From assembly GCA_019244415.1 (NCBI GenBank), contig JAFASN010000036.1, positions 1 through 38,944 on the forward strand: a DNA stretch of 38,944 bases. The letters are read 5' to 3'. The first letter of the stretch is position 1. Each line of letters begins with the position of its first letter. Origin of the DNA: Verrucomicrobiota bacterium (lineage in GTDB: Bacteria > Verrucomicrobiota > Verrucomicrobiia > Chthoniobacterales > UBA10450). A model generated the notes under the pieces. The model saw nothing but the letters and a program-made list of their open reading frames with translations. It ran no database searches and had not been told where the DNA came from. Shown here piece by piece: positions 8,139 to 18,100 of the stretch. The position numbers and the translations under genes are program-made.

Positions 8139-9157
8139 AACTCGCACCGCCGTTAGCGCCGATGGAAGCGCGATCAGTGGAGCAAATTCCTGCCGGGGAA
8201 GAGTGGCAGTACGAGCCGAAATGGGACGGCTTCCGCTGCATCGCGTTTCGGCGCGAGGACGACATTTTCCTGCAATCGAAGGCGGGCCAGCCGCTCGCGC
8301 GGTACTTCCCGGATGTGATCGACGCATTGTCGGAGCTGCCCGCGAAAAACTTCGCTGTCGATGGCGAGCTGGTCATTGAAGTGGATGGCCGCTTTTCCTT
8401 CGATGACTTGCAACTCCGCCTTCATCCAGCGGCGAGCCGCGTGAAGAAACTGGCCGCTGCGCATCCCGCCACGTATATCCTCTTTGATCTGCTCGAAGAC
8501 GAACGCGGCAAGTCGTTGCTCGGTGTTTCTCTTCGCGAACGTCGCAAAGCGCTCGACGGTTTTGCGTCAAAAAATTTGAAATCAGCCGAACGCATCAAGC
8601 TCTCGCCGGCAACGACATCTCTCGCGAAGGCGCAGAAGTGGTTCGCGATTGTGGGCGGCAACCTTGATGGAGTGATGGCCAAGCGACTCGATGCCGTTTA
8701 CGCCTCTGGTGAGCGGACGGCGATGGTGAAGGTAAAGAATATTCGTACCGCTGATTGCGTCGTTGGCGGCTTCCGCTACGCCACTGATTCGAAGCTCATT
8801 GGCTCGCTCCTGCTCGGCTTATATGATGATGCGGGGCTGCTTCATCACGTCGGCTTTAGCTCGGCATTCAAGGCGGATGAAAAACGCGAGCTGACAAAGA
8901 AATTCGAAGCTTTGAAAAAAGCACCGGGATTCACCGGCAATACGCCCGGAGGGCCGAGCCGCTGGAGTACCGAACGCACCGGCGAGTGGGAACCGGTCGA
9001 TCCGAAGATCGTGGTCGAAGTGACGTATGATCATTTCACCGGCGGCCGTTTTCGACATGGCACGAAAATTGTCAGATGGCGGCCAGACAAGGCGCCGCGC
9101 CAATGCACGCTGGAACAGGTGGCGCACGGCGAAGGTAAAGCCATCGCGCTGCTCTAA
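8135..9157 (+). CDS. ATP-dependent DNA ligase, LigC-like
   Basis: 340 aa, the size of compact bacterial ATP-dependent ligases (LigC type: adenylation plus OB domains only). Nucleophile Lys29 in EPKWDGFRC (motif I), VDGELVI (motif III region), YILFDLLEDE, LDGVMAKRLD (motif IV) and MVKVKNIRTADCVVGG (motif V). The OB-fold starts after that and includes IVVEVTYDHFTGGRFRHGTK and the C-terminal FxxWRPDK-like segment. There is no polymerase or phosphoesterase domain, so it is not a full LigD. It would seal nicks during repair, in addition to the replicative NAD ligase expected elsewhere. It is translationally coupled to the unrecognised gene upstream and converges with the TonB-like gene 9 bases away. 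Confidence 0.9.
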   Translation: MKLAPPLAPMEARSVEQIPAGEEWQYEPKWDGFRCIAFRREDDIFLQSKAGQPLARYFPDVIDALSELPAKNFAVDGELVIEVDGRFSFDDLQLRLHPAASRVKKLAAAHPATYILFDLLEDERGKSLLGVSLRERRKALDGFASKNLKSAERIKLSPATTSLAKAQKWFAIVGGNLDGVMAKRLDAVYASGERTAMVKVKNIRTADCVVGGFRYATDSKLIGSLLLGLYDDAGLLHHVGFSSAFKADEKRELTKKFEALKKAPGFTGNTPGGPSRWSTERTGEWEPVDPKIVVEVTYDHFTGGRFRHGTKIVRWRPDKAPRQCTLEQVAHGEGKAIALL

Positions 9158-9166
9158 TTCGCCGGA

Positions 9167-9880
9167 CTATTTCGGGTTCAGCTCGAAGTTGATGTTGACG
9201 TCGTAATGTCCAGAGCTGCCGATTCCCGGCGGCAATGCATCCACTTGCCGTACTTTGCCACCGACCTCGCGCACCGATTGATCAACCAGCACGTTGCCGG
9301 AGGGCTGCACAACCTTGAAGCCGGAGACGCGCCCGTCCTTCTCGATCCGGATTCTCGCCAGCGCGGAGAACTTCGCACCACTCGCGACGACGCTCTGCGG
9401 CTGTGTCCAGGCGCGATAAAACCGGTCGTGCAGCATGTCACCATACCAATTCGCGCTGGCGTCGTCACCGTTCCCCTGGCCGGCGCTGCCCGTTTGCGGT
9501 TTTCGGGTCGCGCTCTTCGAGGCGAGAAGTACGGGTTTTTTGCTTTTTCGTTCTTTCGCGCTTTCCCCTTTCCGTTCGGTTGAGCGGCGCGGCGGCGATG
9601 GCGATGCGTGAGACCGCTTTCGGGGCGGCGGTGCTGCTTTCGGCTTTGGCGCTGGAGTACTCTGCGGAACCTCGATTTCGCTTTTCGCTTCCGCCGGCGC
9701 TTGCGTTGGGGCAGGCGTGGCTTCCGGCAATTCCTGCTCAGGTGATTCCTCGGGACTTAACCAGCTAACCTCCGGGGCGACGGCGACTCGCGAGCCGCTG
9801 GCGTGATGCCAAAGTGCGAGCAGCAGCGCAACATGCGCAAACGCGATCAAGGTGACGTTTCGCCAGAACCGCGTTGCCAT
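9167..9880 (-). CDS. TonB/TolA-like energy transducer
   Basis: 237 aa. One N-terminal membrane helix (residues 8-24, LIAFAHVALLLALW), then a long periplasm-spanning Pro/Ala/Lys/Ser-rich region to about 130. The C-terminal domain (about 143-237) includes NWYGDMLHDRFYRAWTQP, ALARIRIEKDGRVSGFKVVQPSGN and DVNINFELNPK, matching TonB/TolA C-terminal folds. It would carry energy from ExbB/ExbD to outer-membrane receptors or to a Tol-type complex; the first residues of the C-terminal domain lean towards TolA. Its ATG follows the exbD stop by 3 bases, making it the last gene of lgt-exbB-exbD-tonB. No TonB-dependent receptor is in the window. Confidence 0.8.
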   Translation of the reverse strand: MATRFWRNVTLIAFAHVALLLALWHHASGSRVAVAPEVSWLSPEESPEQELPEATPAPTQAPAEAKSEIEVPQSTPAPKPKAAPPPRKRSHASPSPPRRSTERKGESAKERKSKKPVLLASKSATRKPQTGSAGQGNGDDASANWYGDMLHDRFYRAWTQPQSVVASGAKFSALARIRIEKDGRVSGFKVVQPSGNVLVDQSVREVGGKVRQVDALPPGIGSSGHYDVNINFELNPK

Positions 9881-9883
9881 GCG

Positions 9884-10300
9884 CTATCGCGCTTCTGCCT
9901 TTGTCGCGATGCCCACCTTCGTAACCTGTGCGCGTTTCAGCGAATCCATCACGCTAATCAGTTTCTGCACCGGCAGATCACGGTCGGGCCGAATGATCAC
10001 GGCAAGACCGGGATTCGCGCTTTTTAGTTGGACTAACCGAGCGACCAGCGATTCCTCATCGACGACCTCGTTGTTGAGTTTCACCGTCGCGTCGCGGTCC
10101 ACCGAGACGGTCTGAACGTCCGATCTGCTGGCGGCGGAGCTGGGTGTGTTGCTCGAGGGAATGACGAGGTTCGTGCTGTTCTCGAGCAGTGGCGTCGTGA
10201 TCATGAAAATGATGAGCAAGACAAAAGCGAGATCGAGCAGCGGTGTGATGTTGATCTCGCTCAGGGTCGAGAAGTTGCTGCGGTTTGAGTACCGGCGCAT
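9884..10300 (-). CDS. exbD: ExbD/TolR biopolymer transport protein
   Basis: 138 aa from ATG 10298-10300; a GTG at 10327 would overlap exbB by 20 bases. N-terminal cytoplasmic stretch with SEINITPLLDLAFVLLIIFMI, the ExbD/TolR helix in which Asp after PLL is the proton-carrying residue. Then a periplasmic domain ending in AVIIRPDRDLPVQKLISVMD and KRAQVTKVGIAT, typical of the family. It works with ExbB as a proton-driven stator complex in the inner membrane. It starts 7 bases after the exbB stop and is followed at 3 bases by the TonB-like gene. Confidence 0.92.
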   Translation of the reverse strand: MRRYSNRSNFSTLSEINITPLLDLAFVLLIIFMITTPLLENSTNLVIPSSNTPSSAASRSDVQTVSVDRDATVKLNNEVVDEESLVARLVQLKSANPGLAVIIRPDRDLPVQKLISVMDSLKRAQVTKVGIATKAEAR

Positions 10301-10307
10301 CAGACCA

Positions 10308-11042
10308 TCACACGCCGATTCTGGCACTGTGCTCGACGTACTTATGCTCGAATTCGCTCGCCAGCTCAGCGGCGAAGTTCTCCATCTGCACGATCATCGC
10401 GCGAATGCTGGTAACGAGAAAATTGTAGCCGAACATCGCTGGAATGGCGACGCAGAGGGCAGTCACGGTCGTGATGAGTGCGCCCGAAACGCCCGGTGCC
10501 ATGGTGGCGAGATTCGGTGAGCCGGCGACCGCCACATCAGTGAACGTGTCCATCACGCCCCAAACCGTGCCGAGCAATCCAAGAAATGGCGCGCCGCTCA
10601 CGGCCGTCGCGAGCAAAATCATGCGCGACTCCAGCTCGAGCGCGGTTTCGCCCACCGCCCGTTCCATGGCCGCGCGCACTGCGTTCATCTGCGCCGGCGT
10701 AATTCTTTCGGCCGCACCGAAGCGCGCACGAAATGTTTCGTCCACCTCGGCAGAGCCGACCATCTGAAAAACGAGCTCCTGACAGCCGGCGCGGTACACA
10801 TTGAACATGGGCGCGCCGGGGAAATGCGCGTTCCGCTCGAATAAACGCAAGGGCTGCCGATCCTGGCGAAAGGCGATGAGAAATCGCGCGGTTTGCTTTC
10901 GCGCGAAGCGGATCAGGCGCAATTTCGTGATCATGACGGACCAGCTGAAGATCGAGGCAATCGCGAGCGCGAGCAGGATAATTTTGCCCGCGACGGTGGA
11001 ATGCTCAAAAGCGAAAAGGACTCCGCCGCTCGCGAGAAACAT
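10308..11042 (-). CDS. exbB: ExbB/TolQ proton-channel protein
   Basis: 244 aa from ATG 11040-11042; TTG at 11063 would add seven residues and neither start has a clear Shine-Dalgarno. Three membrane segments: about residues 17-37 (AGKIILLALAIASIFSWSV), then a large cytoplasmic region, then LLATAVSGAPFLGLLGTVWGVM and GALITTVTALCVAIPAMFGYNFL. The GAPFLGLLGTVWGVM and ALITTVTALCVAIPA segments are the MotA/TolQ/ExbB channel signature. Energises TonB-like proteins with ExbD. The upstream gap to lgt (about 100 bases) holds a repeat-like hairpin. Confidence 0.92.
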   Translation of the reverse strand: MFLASGGVLFAFEHSTVAGKIILLALAIASIFSWSVMITKLRLIRFARKQTARFLIAFRQDRQPLRLFERNAHFPGAPMFNVYRAGCQELVFQMVGSAEVDETFRARFGAAERITPAQMNAVRAAMERAVGETALELESRMILLATAVSGAPFLGLLGTVWGVMDTFTDVAVAGSPNLATMAPGVSGALITTVTALCVAIPAMFGYNFLVTSIRAMIVQMENFAAELASEFEHKYVEHSARIGV

Positions 11043-11102
11043 CGAAAGCAGAATCGGCGACAAGTTGGGTAAGTAATAGCGTGCTTCGCGAGAAACGAAA
11101 GT

Positions 11103-11125
11103 GGCGCTGTTTCATGTGCAGCGCC
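11103..11125 (-). terminator. Hairpin between lgt and exbB
   Basis: GGCGCTG (11103-11109) pairs with CAGCGCC (11119-11125), a 7-bp perfect stem with a 9-base loop, just downstream of the lgt stop. On the minus strand it is followed by a modestly T-rich stretch (ACTTTCGTTTCTC), not a true T-run, so at best it is a weak terminator. It may equally be part of a repeat element, since a lgt-end repeat lies 26 bases away. Confidence 0.3.
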
Positions 11126-11150
11126 GCGAAGTGAAACGTCCGTGCCCGAC

Positions 11151-11195
11151 TTAGAGGTTCGCGGCAGGATTGCCCGACTCTGCCCGGAATGACAA
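11151..11195 (-). repeat. Repeat-like sequence forming the Lgt C-terminus
   Basis: On the minus strand the sequence begins TTGTCATTCCGGGCAGAGTC and runs to GGGCAATCC, resembling the GTCATYCC ends of the interspersed elements found inside uvrA. It encodes the tail SFRAESGNPA and runs almost to the lgt stop. Likely a partial element that replaced the original end of the gene. Confidence 0.4.
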
Positions 11196-12113
11196 TGGAA
11201 AGCTCGGCCGCACTTTCGCGACGACAATAAATGCGACGCCAAGCGCGATCAGGAAAAACGAGAGAAACTGCCCGCGCGTAAATATCCCGACGAGCGGCGC
11301 GTCAGGCTCGCGAAACATTTCGCAAACGATGCGAAAGATAGCGTAGCAGACGAAGAACAACCCGCTGAGTACGCCGTTAGGCTCTCGCGTGCGCGTTCGC
11401 ACAAGCCACAAAATGCCGAACAAAATCGCGCCTTCGAGCAATCCTTCGTAAATTTGCGAGGGGTGGCGCGGGGTCAGAATGCCGCGGAGAGCATCAGTCA
11501 GGTGTGAATTGTGGCGAGCCGCCGCGATGATCTGCTCCGGGTCGGTGAGAGCAGGATCGATGGCGCGAGCAGCGGCAATGGCGCGATCTTGCTCGGCCGA
11601 ATTTTCCAGGATTTCCTTTGGGAACTGCATGGCCCACGGAACATTCGTCGCGCGGCCGTAAAGCTCGCCGTTGATGAAGTTGGCGCAGCGGCCGAAGAAG
11701 AGCCCGAGCGGCGCTGCGACAACAAGATTATCGCCAAGATTCAGCCACGAAAGCTTGTGCTTTCGCGCGTAATAAAGCGTGAACAAAATGAGCCCGAGCA
11801 TGCCGCCGTGGCTGGCCATTCCGCCTTCCCAAACACGCAAAATCGACAGCGGCTCGCGCAACATTTCCGGCCGATAAAATAAAACATAGCCGAGGCGTCC
11901 GCCCAGCAGCACGCCGAAGAGAGCGGCCCAAGTGATAAAATCGCTCACTCGCGCCGGCGGCAAATCACAGTAACCGCGCCGCGCCAAATGCCTCACCACG
12001 AGAAACCCGCAAGCGAACGCCATTACATAAGCGAAGCCGTACCAGCGCGGCCCGAAATTGTCCCACAGCCGGAAAATGAATGGATCAAAGTTATCAACGA
12101 AATACGCGAGCAT
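11151..12113 (-). CDS. lgt: Prolipoprotein diacylglyceryl transferase
   Basis: 320 aa polytopic inner-membrane enzyme that moves diacylglycerol from phosphatidylglycerol to the lipobox Cys of prolipoproteins. Signature GRCANFINGELYGR places Arg142, Asn145 and Glu150 as in E. coli Lgt, and His102 lies in GGMASHGGMLG. Seven or so hydrophobic segments run from the N-terminal WYGFAYVMAFACGFLVV to FFLIALGVAFIVVAKV. The last residues, SFRAESGNPAANL, do not look like normal Lgt and are encoded by a repeat-like sequence, which supplies the stop region. Its ATG is 13 bases after the uvrA stop, so it may be cotranscribed with uvrA. lspA, the next step in lipoprotein maturation, is 22 kb away. Confidence 0.95.
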   Translation of the reverse strand: MLAYFVDNFDPFIFRLWDNFGPRWYGFAYVMAFACGFLVVRHLARRGYCDLPPARVSDFITWAALFGVLLGGRLGYVLFYRPEMLREPLSILRVWEGGMASHGGMLGLILFTLYYARKHKLSWLNLGDNLVVAAPLGLFFGRCANFINGELYGRATNVPWAMQFPKEILENSAEQDRAIAAARAIDPALTDPEQIIAAARHNSHLTDALRGILTPRHPSQIYEGLLEGAILFGILWLVRTRTREPNGVLSGLFFVCYAIFRIVCEMFREPDAPLVGIFTRGQFLSFFLIALGVAFIVVAKVRPSFPLSFRAESGNPAANL

Positions 12114-12126
12114 TTAGTGCGCTGAA

Positions 12127-15100
12127 TTACTCGCCATTGCGGGCAAATGTCGCCACGCGCGGCCTGGCAGCCCGGCGCTCCCGAGAATCCGAACGCAGTA
12201 CCTGTCGCAAAAATGGGGCCGTACGGCTCACCCGATTCGTCGCAACCTGCTCGGGCGTGCCGGTCGCGATGATTTCGCCGCCGCCATCACCCGCTTCCGG
12301 GCCCATGTCCACGATGTAATCAGCTTCGGCCATGACGCTGACATTGTGCTCGATCACGATGACAGTGTTGCCTTCATCCACGAGCCGATGCAGCACATTG
12401 AGCAGCAGCTCGACGTCGGCCATGTGCAATCCAATCGTCGGCTCTTCCAATAAGTACAGCGTGGATTTCGGTTTTCGCATTTTGCGAATGCGCTCGTTCG
12501 TACTTCGTCCGATGCCGCGCGTCAGCTCAGTTGCGAGCTTGAGTCGTTGCGCTTCGCCGCCGCTCAACGTCGGGCTCGGCTGCCCGAGTTTTAAATAACC
12601 GAGCCCAGTTTCGACGAGCAGCTTGAGCGAACGCGCAATCTTCGGGTGCGCAGCGAAAAATTCCGCCGCTTCCTCGATGGTCATTTCCATCACATCACCG
12701 ATCGATTTGCCGTCGTAGAGAACCTCGAGCGTCTGCGCGTTGTAACGTTTTCCGCCGCAATCTTCGCACGGCACGTAACTGCTCGGCAGAAAATTCATCT
12801 CGAGCTTGATCACGCCCTGGCCGCCACACGATTCGCAGCGCCCGCCCTCGGCGTTAAACGAAAAACGCGACGCGCTGTAGCCGCGCATCCGGGAGACGGG
12901 CAGTTGCGCGTACAAGTTGCGAATTTCATCGAACACTTTGATGTACGTCGCCGGCGTGGAACGCGACGTTTTGCCGATGGGCGACTGATCGACTTCGTAC
13001 ACCGCGTCGATCGCTTCAGCGCCGCTTACACTCACCGCGCGCGAATCGCTCTTCCGCCGAGCGCACGCGACCCGCGTGCCCTTTCCGCCGCCCTCGCCGA
13101 AAAGCATCTGGTCGGGTGACGTTCGCGGCGAGCCGGCGCGAGCAGCATGCGAGCTCCGAGCCGGAGTGGCGTTTCGTGCGCTCCCCAGCGCTTGTTTCAC
13201 GCGCGGGAGCAGCACGTCGCCCATCAACGTCGATTTACCGCTGCCGGAAATGCCGGTGATGACCGACAAACGTCCGACCGGAAATCGCACGTTCACGTTC
13301 TTCAAATTGTTCGCGTTCGCGTTGCGAATGTCGATCCAGCCTTCCACTTCAGCTAACGCGCGACGTGTCTTTCGAATCGGATGACACAGTGGCGAGCGCA
13401 AACACCGCCCGGTTTCCGAATTTTTAGCATGCTCGATATCTCGCAACATGCCGCTCGCCACCACTTCGCCGCCGTGAACTCCGGCGCGCGGCCCAAGATC
13501 AATGATGTGGTCAGCCCGGCGCATCGTCTCCTCGTCGTGCTCGACAATGACGAGCGAGTTTCCCTTTTTGCGCAGGGCCGTGAGCGTTTCCAGCAATCGC
13601 AAATTATCGCGCGGATGGAGCCCGATCGTTGGTTCATCCAGAACATAAAGTACGCCGCGCAAATTCGAGCCAAGCTGCGCCGCCAGCCGAATTCGTTGCG
13701 ATTCGCCGCCGCTTAGCGTTTTCGCCGAGCGGGCTAACGACAAGTAGCCAAGCCCGACGTCTCCCATGAATCGCAGCCGCTGCTCTATTTCCGGCAACAA
13801 CTCGCTCGCGATCTTCTTCGCATTTCCGCGAAACTTCAGTTTCGCGATACGCTTCAGCGCGTCGGCTGCCGACAGCGCGACAAAATTGTCGATGGTGAAA
13901 CCCTGTACTCGGACTTGCCGGGCAACTGCATTCAATCGCGAGCCGCGACATCTGCTGCAAATCTGCACGTCGCCTTGATCGATCCACTCCGATTCACGCT
14001 CCGCCGCGAGCTCGGTCTCAAGTACCGATTCGCCTTTGTCGCTTTCACCTGTTTGTAAATCGCAGTTCCAGATTTCGCCGAAACCGCCGCATTCCTCGCA
14101 CGCGCCGTGCGGCGAATTGAACGAAAACAACCGCGGATCGAGCTCCTCAAATGCGCGGCCGCAACCGGGGCAGCTCATCTCGGTACTCATCACGGTGAGG
14201 CGATTGCGCGCGTCGAGCAGATGCGCCGTACCGCGGCCGATCTCGAGCGCGCGCTGCGTAAGGTTCCGCGCTTTTTTGATTCGCTTCGCGTCGATCACTC
14301 CGACGACGACATCAATCGTGTGCTCTTTGAACCGCTCGAGTTTGCGAAATTGCGCGACCGCAATGAGCTGGCCGTCCACCAGCAGCGTGTCGAACCCGTT
14401 CCGCTCCGCCCACCGAGCCACGTCGCTGTGAAAGCCTTTGCGCGCCTTCACCAGGGGCGCGAGTACTTTGAGCTGGCCGCGACGCGCCGCCGTTTCCACC
14501 TGTTTCACAATCGCACCAACGCTCTGCTTCTCGACCGGCAAATCGCAATCGGGGCAAAATTGCGTCCCTGTTTTCGCAAACAAAAGCCGCAGGAAATGAT
14601 AGACCTCGGTCACAGTCGCGACGGTCGATTTCCCGCCGCCGCGCGTGACACGTTGCTCGATCGCAACGCTCGGCGGCAGTCCTTCGACGAGATCGACGTC
14701 CGGCTTTTCGAGCTGCTCCGCGAACTGGCGCGCGTAGGGCGAAAGGCTATCAAGGAAACGGCGCTGGCCTTCTGAAAAGAGAATGTCGAAGGCGAGCGTC
14801 GATTTTCCCGAGCCGCTCAAACCGGTGATGATGACCATCTGATCGCGCGGAATCTCGATGTTCAGATTTTTCAGATTGTGCTCGCGCGCGCCGTGGATTG
14901 CGATTGCGGCGTTGTTTGCGAAGCGCGCATCGTGTTCAGCGAACGCACGCGTGCGTCCATGTCCGGGGAGCGCACGCGAGTCGTGTGCTCCATTCGGCCA
15001 CCCGTCGAATGGCTCCTCAGCAACGCGCAATGAAAAATCATCCGCATCATCTGCAACGGTGTCGTACACCGTTCGCGGCGAGTCGCGTGCGCTCCCCACC

Positions 15101-18100
15101 TCTTCCGCGACGCGCAGGGAGACGATCTCGTCATCCTGAGCGTAGCGAAGCGGAGCCGAAGGAGCTCGTCGCGTCAGCGTTGAGGTTTGGCTGCGGGACC
15201 GCTCGGCTGCCCTCGGGATGACGGCGCGAAGAAAACGGCCGGTATGCGAATCGTCGCAGCTCGCGATCTGTTCCGGAGTGCCAGTTGCGACGATTTCACC
15301 GCCGGCATCGCCGCCTTCCGGGCCGAGATCGATGATCCAATCAGCGCACTTGATCACTTCGAGATTGTGCTCAATCACCACGAGCGAATGGCCGGCATCG
15401 ACCAGCCGCTGAAATAACGCGAGCAGCATCGCGACATCATCGAAATGCAATCCGGTCGTCGGCTCGTCGAAGATGAAAAGATTGTCCAATTTCTGATCTG
15501 CGATTTCTGATTTCTGATTTGGCCCCGTGAGGTGCGACACGAGCTTCAGCCGTTGCGATTCTCCTCCGCTCAGCGTATTCAACGGCTGGCCCAGCCGCAG
15601 ATAACCGAGCCCGACTTCCTCGAGCACTTCGAGTCCGGCGCAAATCTCCGCCGCGCCGCGTTGCTCGTCATTCCGACCGGAGTGCAGCGCAGTGGAGGAA
15701 TCGCGGCGCGTGACCTCGAAGCCTACACCGGACCCCTCGGCTCCGTTTCGCTCCGCTTTACTGCGCTTGGGATGACTTGCTTCTCCAATTTGCGCAAACC
15801 ATCCCGCCGCTTCCGTCACAGTCATTTCGAGAACGTCGTGGATCGATTTGCCGTGCAGTTTGATCTTGAGTACGTGCGGCTGAAAACGGCGGCCTTCGCA
15901 TTCGGCGCAGCGCACGTAGAGATCGCTCAGGAACTGCATCTCGATTTTTTCGAACCCGGTGCCACAGCAGCGTTCGCAACGGCCACTGCCGGAGTTGAAC
16001 GAGAACGCGCTGGCCGTGAGTCCCTGCGCCTGCGCTTCCGGTAACGCGGCGAACAATTCGCGCACGCGATCGTACAATCCCAAATACAAGATCGGCGTGC
16101 TGCGCGGCGTGCGGGCAAGCGGCGATTGATCGACCATGACCACTTCGCCAATTCCGGACGCGCCGGCAATGCCTTCGCACACGCCCGGTTCCCGGTCGCC
16201 TGCCTGACCTTTGGCGCGCAACAGATTTCTGTAGAGTACGTCGTGGATCAGCGTCGATTTTCCGGAACCGGAAACGCCGGTGACGCAGGTGAAAACTCCA
16301 AGCGGTATATCGACCGCGAGGTTTTTCAGGTTGTGCTCGCGCGCGCCCGTGATGCACATGGCATCGCGCCATTTGCGGCGTGATTTCGGCAGCGGAATCG
16401 ATTTCGAACCGGTGAGATAATCCCGCGTAAGAGATGCGCTCGTTGAATTCTGGGCAGCGCACGCGACCGGCGTGCTGTTCGCGGCGACTCGCCGCGAACG
16501 TCCGGCAAGTTCGGATCGAGTCGCGCGACTTTCTACGAACTCATTGCACGCAAGGAATTCGTGCAGTTTTCCGCTGAAGACCAATTCGCCGCCGCTTTCG
16601 CCGCGGCCCGGGCCGATGTCGATCAAGTTATCCGCGGCGCGGATCATTTGTTCCTCGTGCTCGACTACGAGCAGCGTGTTGCCTTTATCGCGCAAATTAT
16701 GCATCACGCGTACGAGCCGGCCGACGTCGCGCGGATGCAACCCGACACTCGGCTCGTCCATGACGAAGAGCGTGTTTACAAGCGAGGCGCCGAGGCAGGT
16801 CGTGAGATTCACCCGTTGTACTTCACCGCCGCTCAATGTGCGTGTACTCCGGTCGAGGGTGAGATAGCCGAGCCCGACTTCGCAAAGGTAAGTGAGACGC
16901 GCGCAGATTTCCTTTCGCAACATTTCCGCGGTTGAGTCGTTCGCGGCAATTTCAACAGTGGCAAGTAGATCGCGCGCATACGAAATCGCGAGCGCCTGAA
17001 ACTGCGGCAGCGTGAGCCACGCGCCGCAGCCTTCGTCATTCCGAGCGCAGCGAAGCGAGGTTGAGGAATCCCCCTGCGCCAGCTTTACGGTAACGTCACG
17101 GGATTCCTCGACTTCGCTCGGGATGACAGCTTCGGCATTTGCGGTTTCGCATTGCGCTTCCCGGAGCAACTCGGCAATCGGCAACCGTTCCTCGGCAATG
17201 CGATAATTCAGCGCGTCCGCTTTGAAGCGCGTGCCGTTGCAGCTCGGACAAAGCGTGTACGCGCGATACCGGCTGAGTAGTACGCGCACGTGCATCTTGT
17301 AGGTATTGCTCTCCAGCCAGCGAAAGAATCCGCGCACGCCGTACCAGCGGCCGTTCTCGTAATCATCATCCGTGTAAGTTTCGCCACGTTCGCGCGCAGC
17401 GACCACGGACCGTTCGCCGTTAATGACAAAATCCTGGTCGGCTTTCGGCAGTTCCTCAAAAGGCCTGTCGATCTCGATCTCTTCCCGGGCGCAAGCCCGC
17501 AATAAATCCTTTTGCGATTGGCCGAATTCCTGGCCGCGGAAAACGCGTACTACGCCTTGCGCGATGGTAAGCGAGCGATCTGGAATCGCTTTGTTCAAAT
17601 CGATCGCAATAGTACGGCCGAACCCGCGGCATTCCGGGCAGGCGCCCAGCGGATTATTAAAACTGAAAAGCCCTGGTGTAGGCGGACGAATATCGAGATC
17701 GCAGTGCGCGCAATGCCAGCCGGTGGAGAAGGGAAGTTGAGAGTTGTTAGTTGAGAGTTGAGAGCCGTCGCTGCGCAGTGCGATGACGTTTACTCGATCT
17801 TTGCCGAAGCGCAGCGCGGTTTCGATTGCTTCAATCAGTCGCGCGCGATTTTCGTCAGTTACCGTCAGACGATCCTGAATCACCTGGACGCGCGCGCCCA
17901 GCCGCTCCACGGGCGCGCCGGTATCGACGCGGTGAACTTCACCATTGAGCCAAACGCGCAGGTATCCTTGCTGTTGGAGGAACTCGAAGTACTCGCGTGG
18001 TTTCGTCTTTGGCGGAACTGCCACCCAAAACGTGATGAGAACGTTTCGGGGAGCGCACGCGACTCGCGTGCTGTTCGCGGCGACCCGCCGCGAACCCTGG

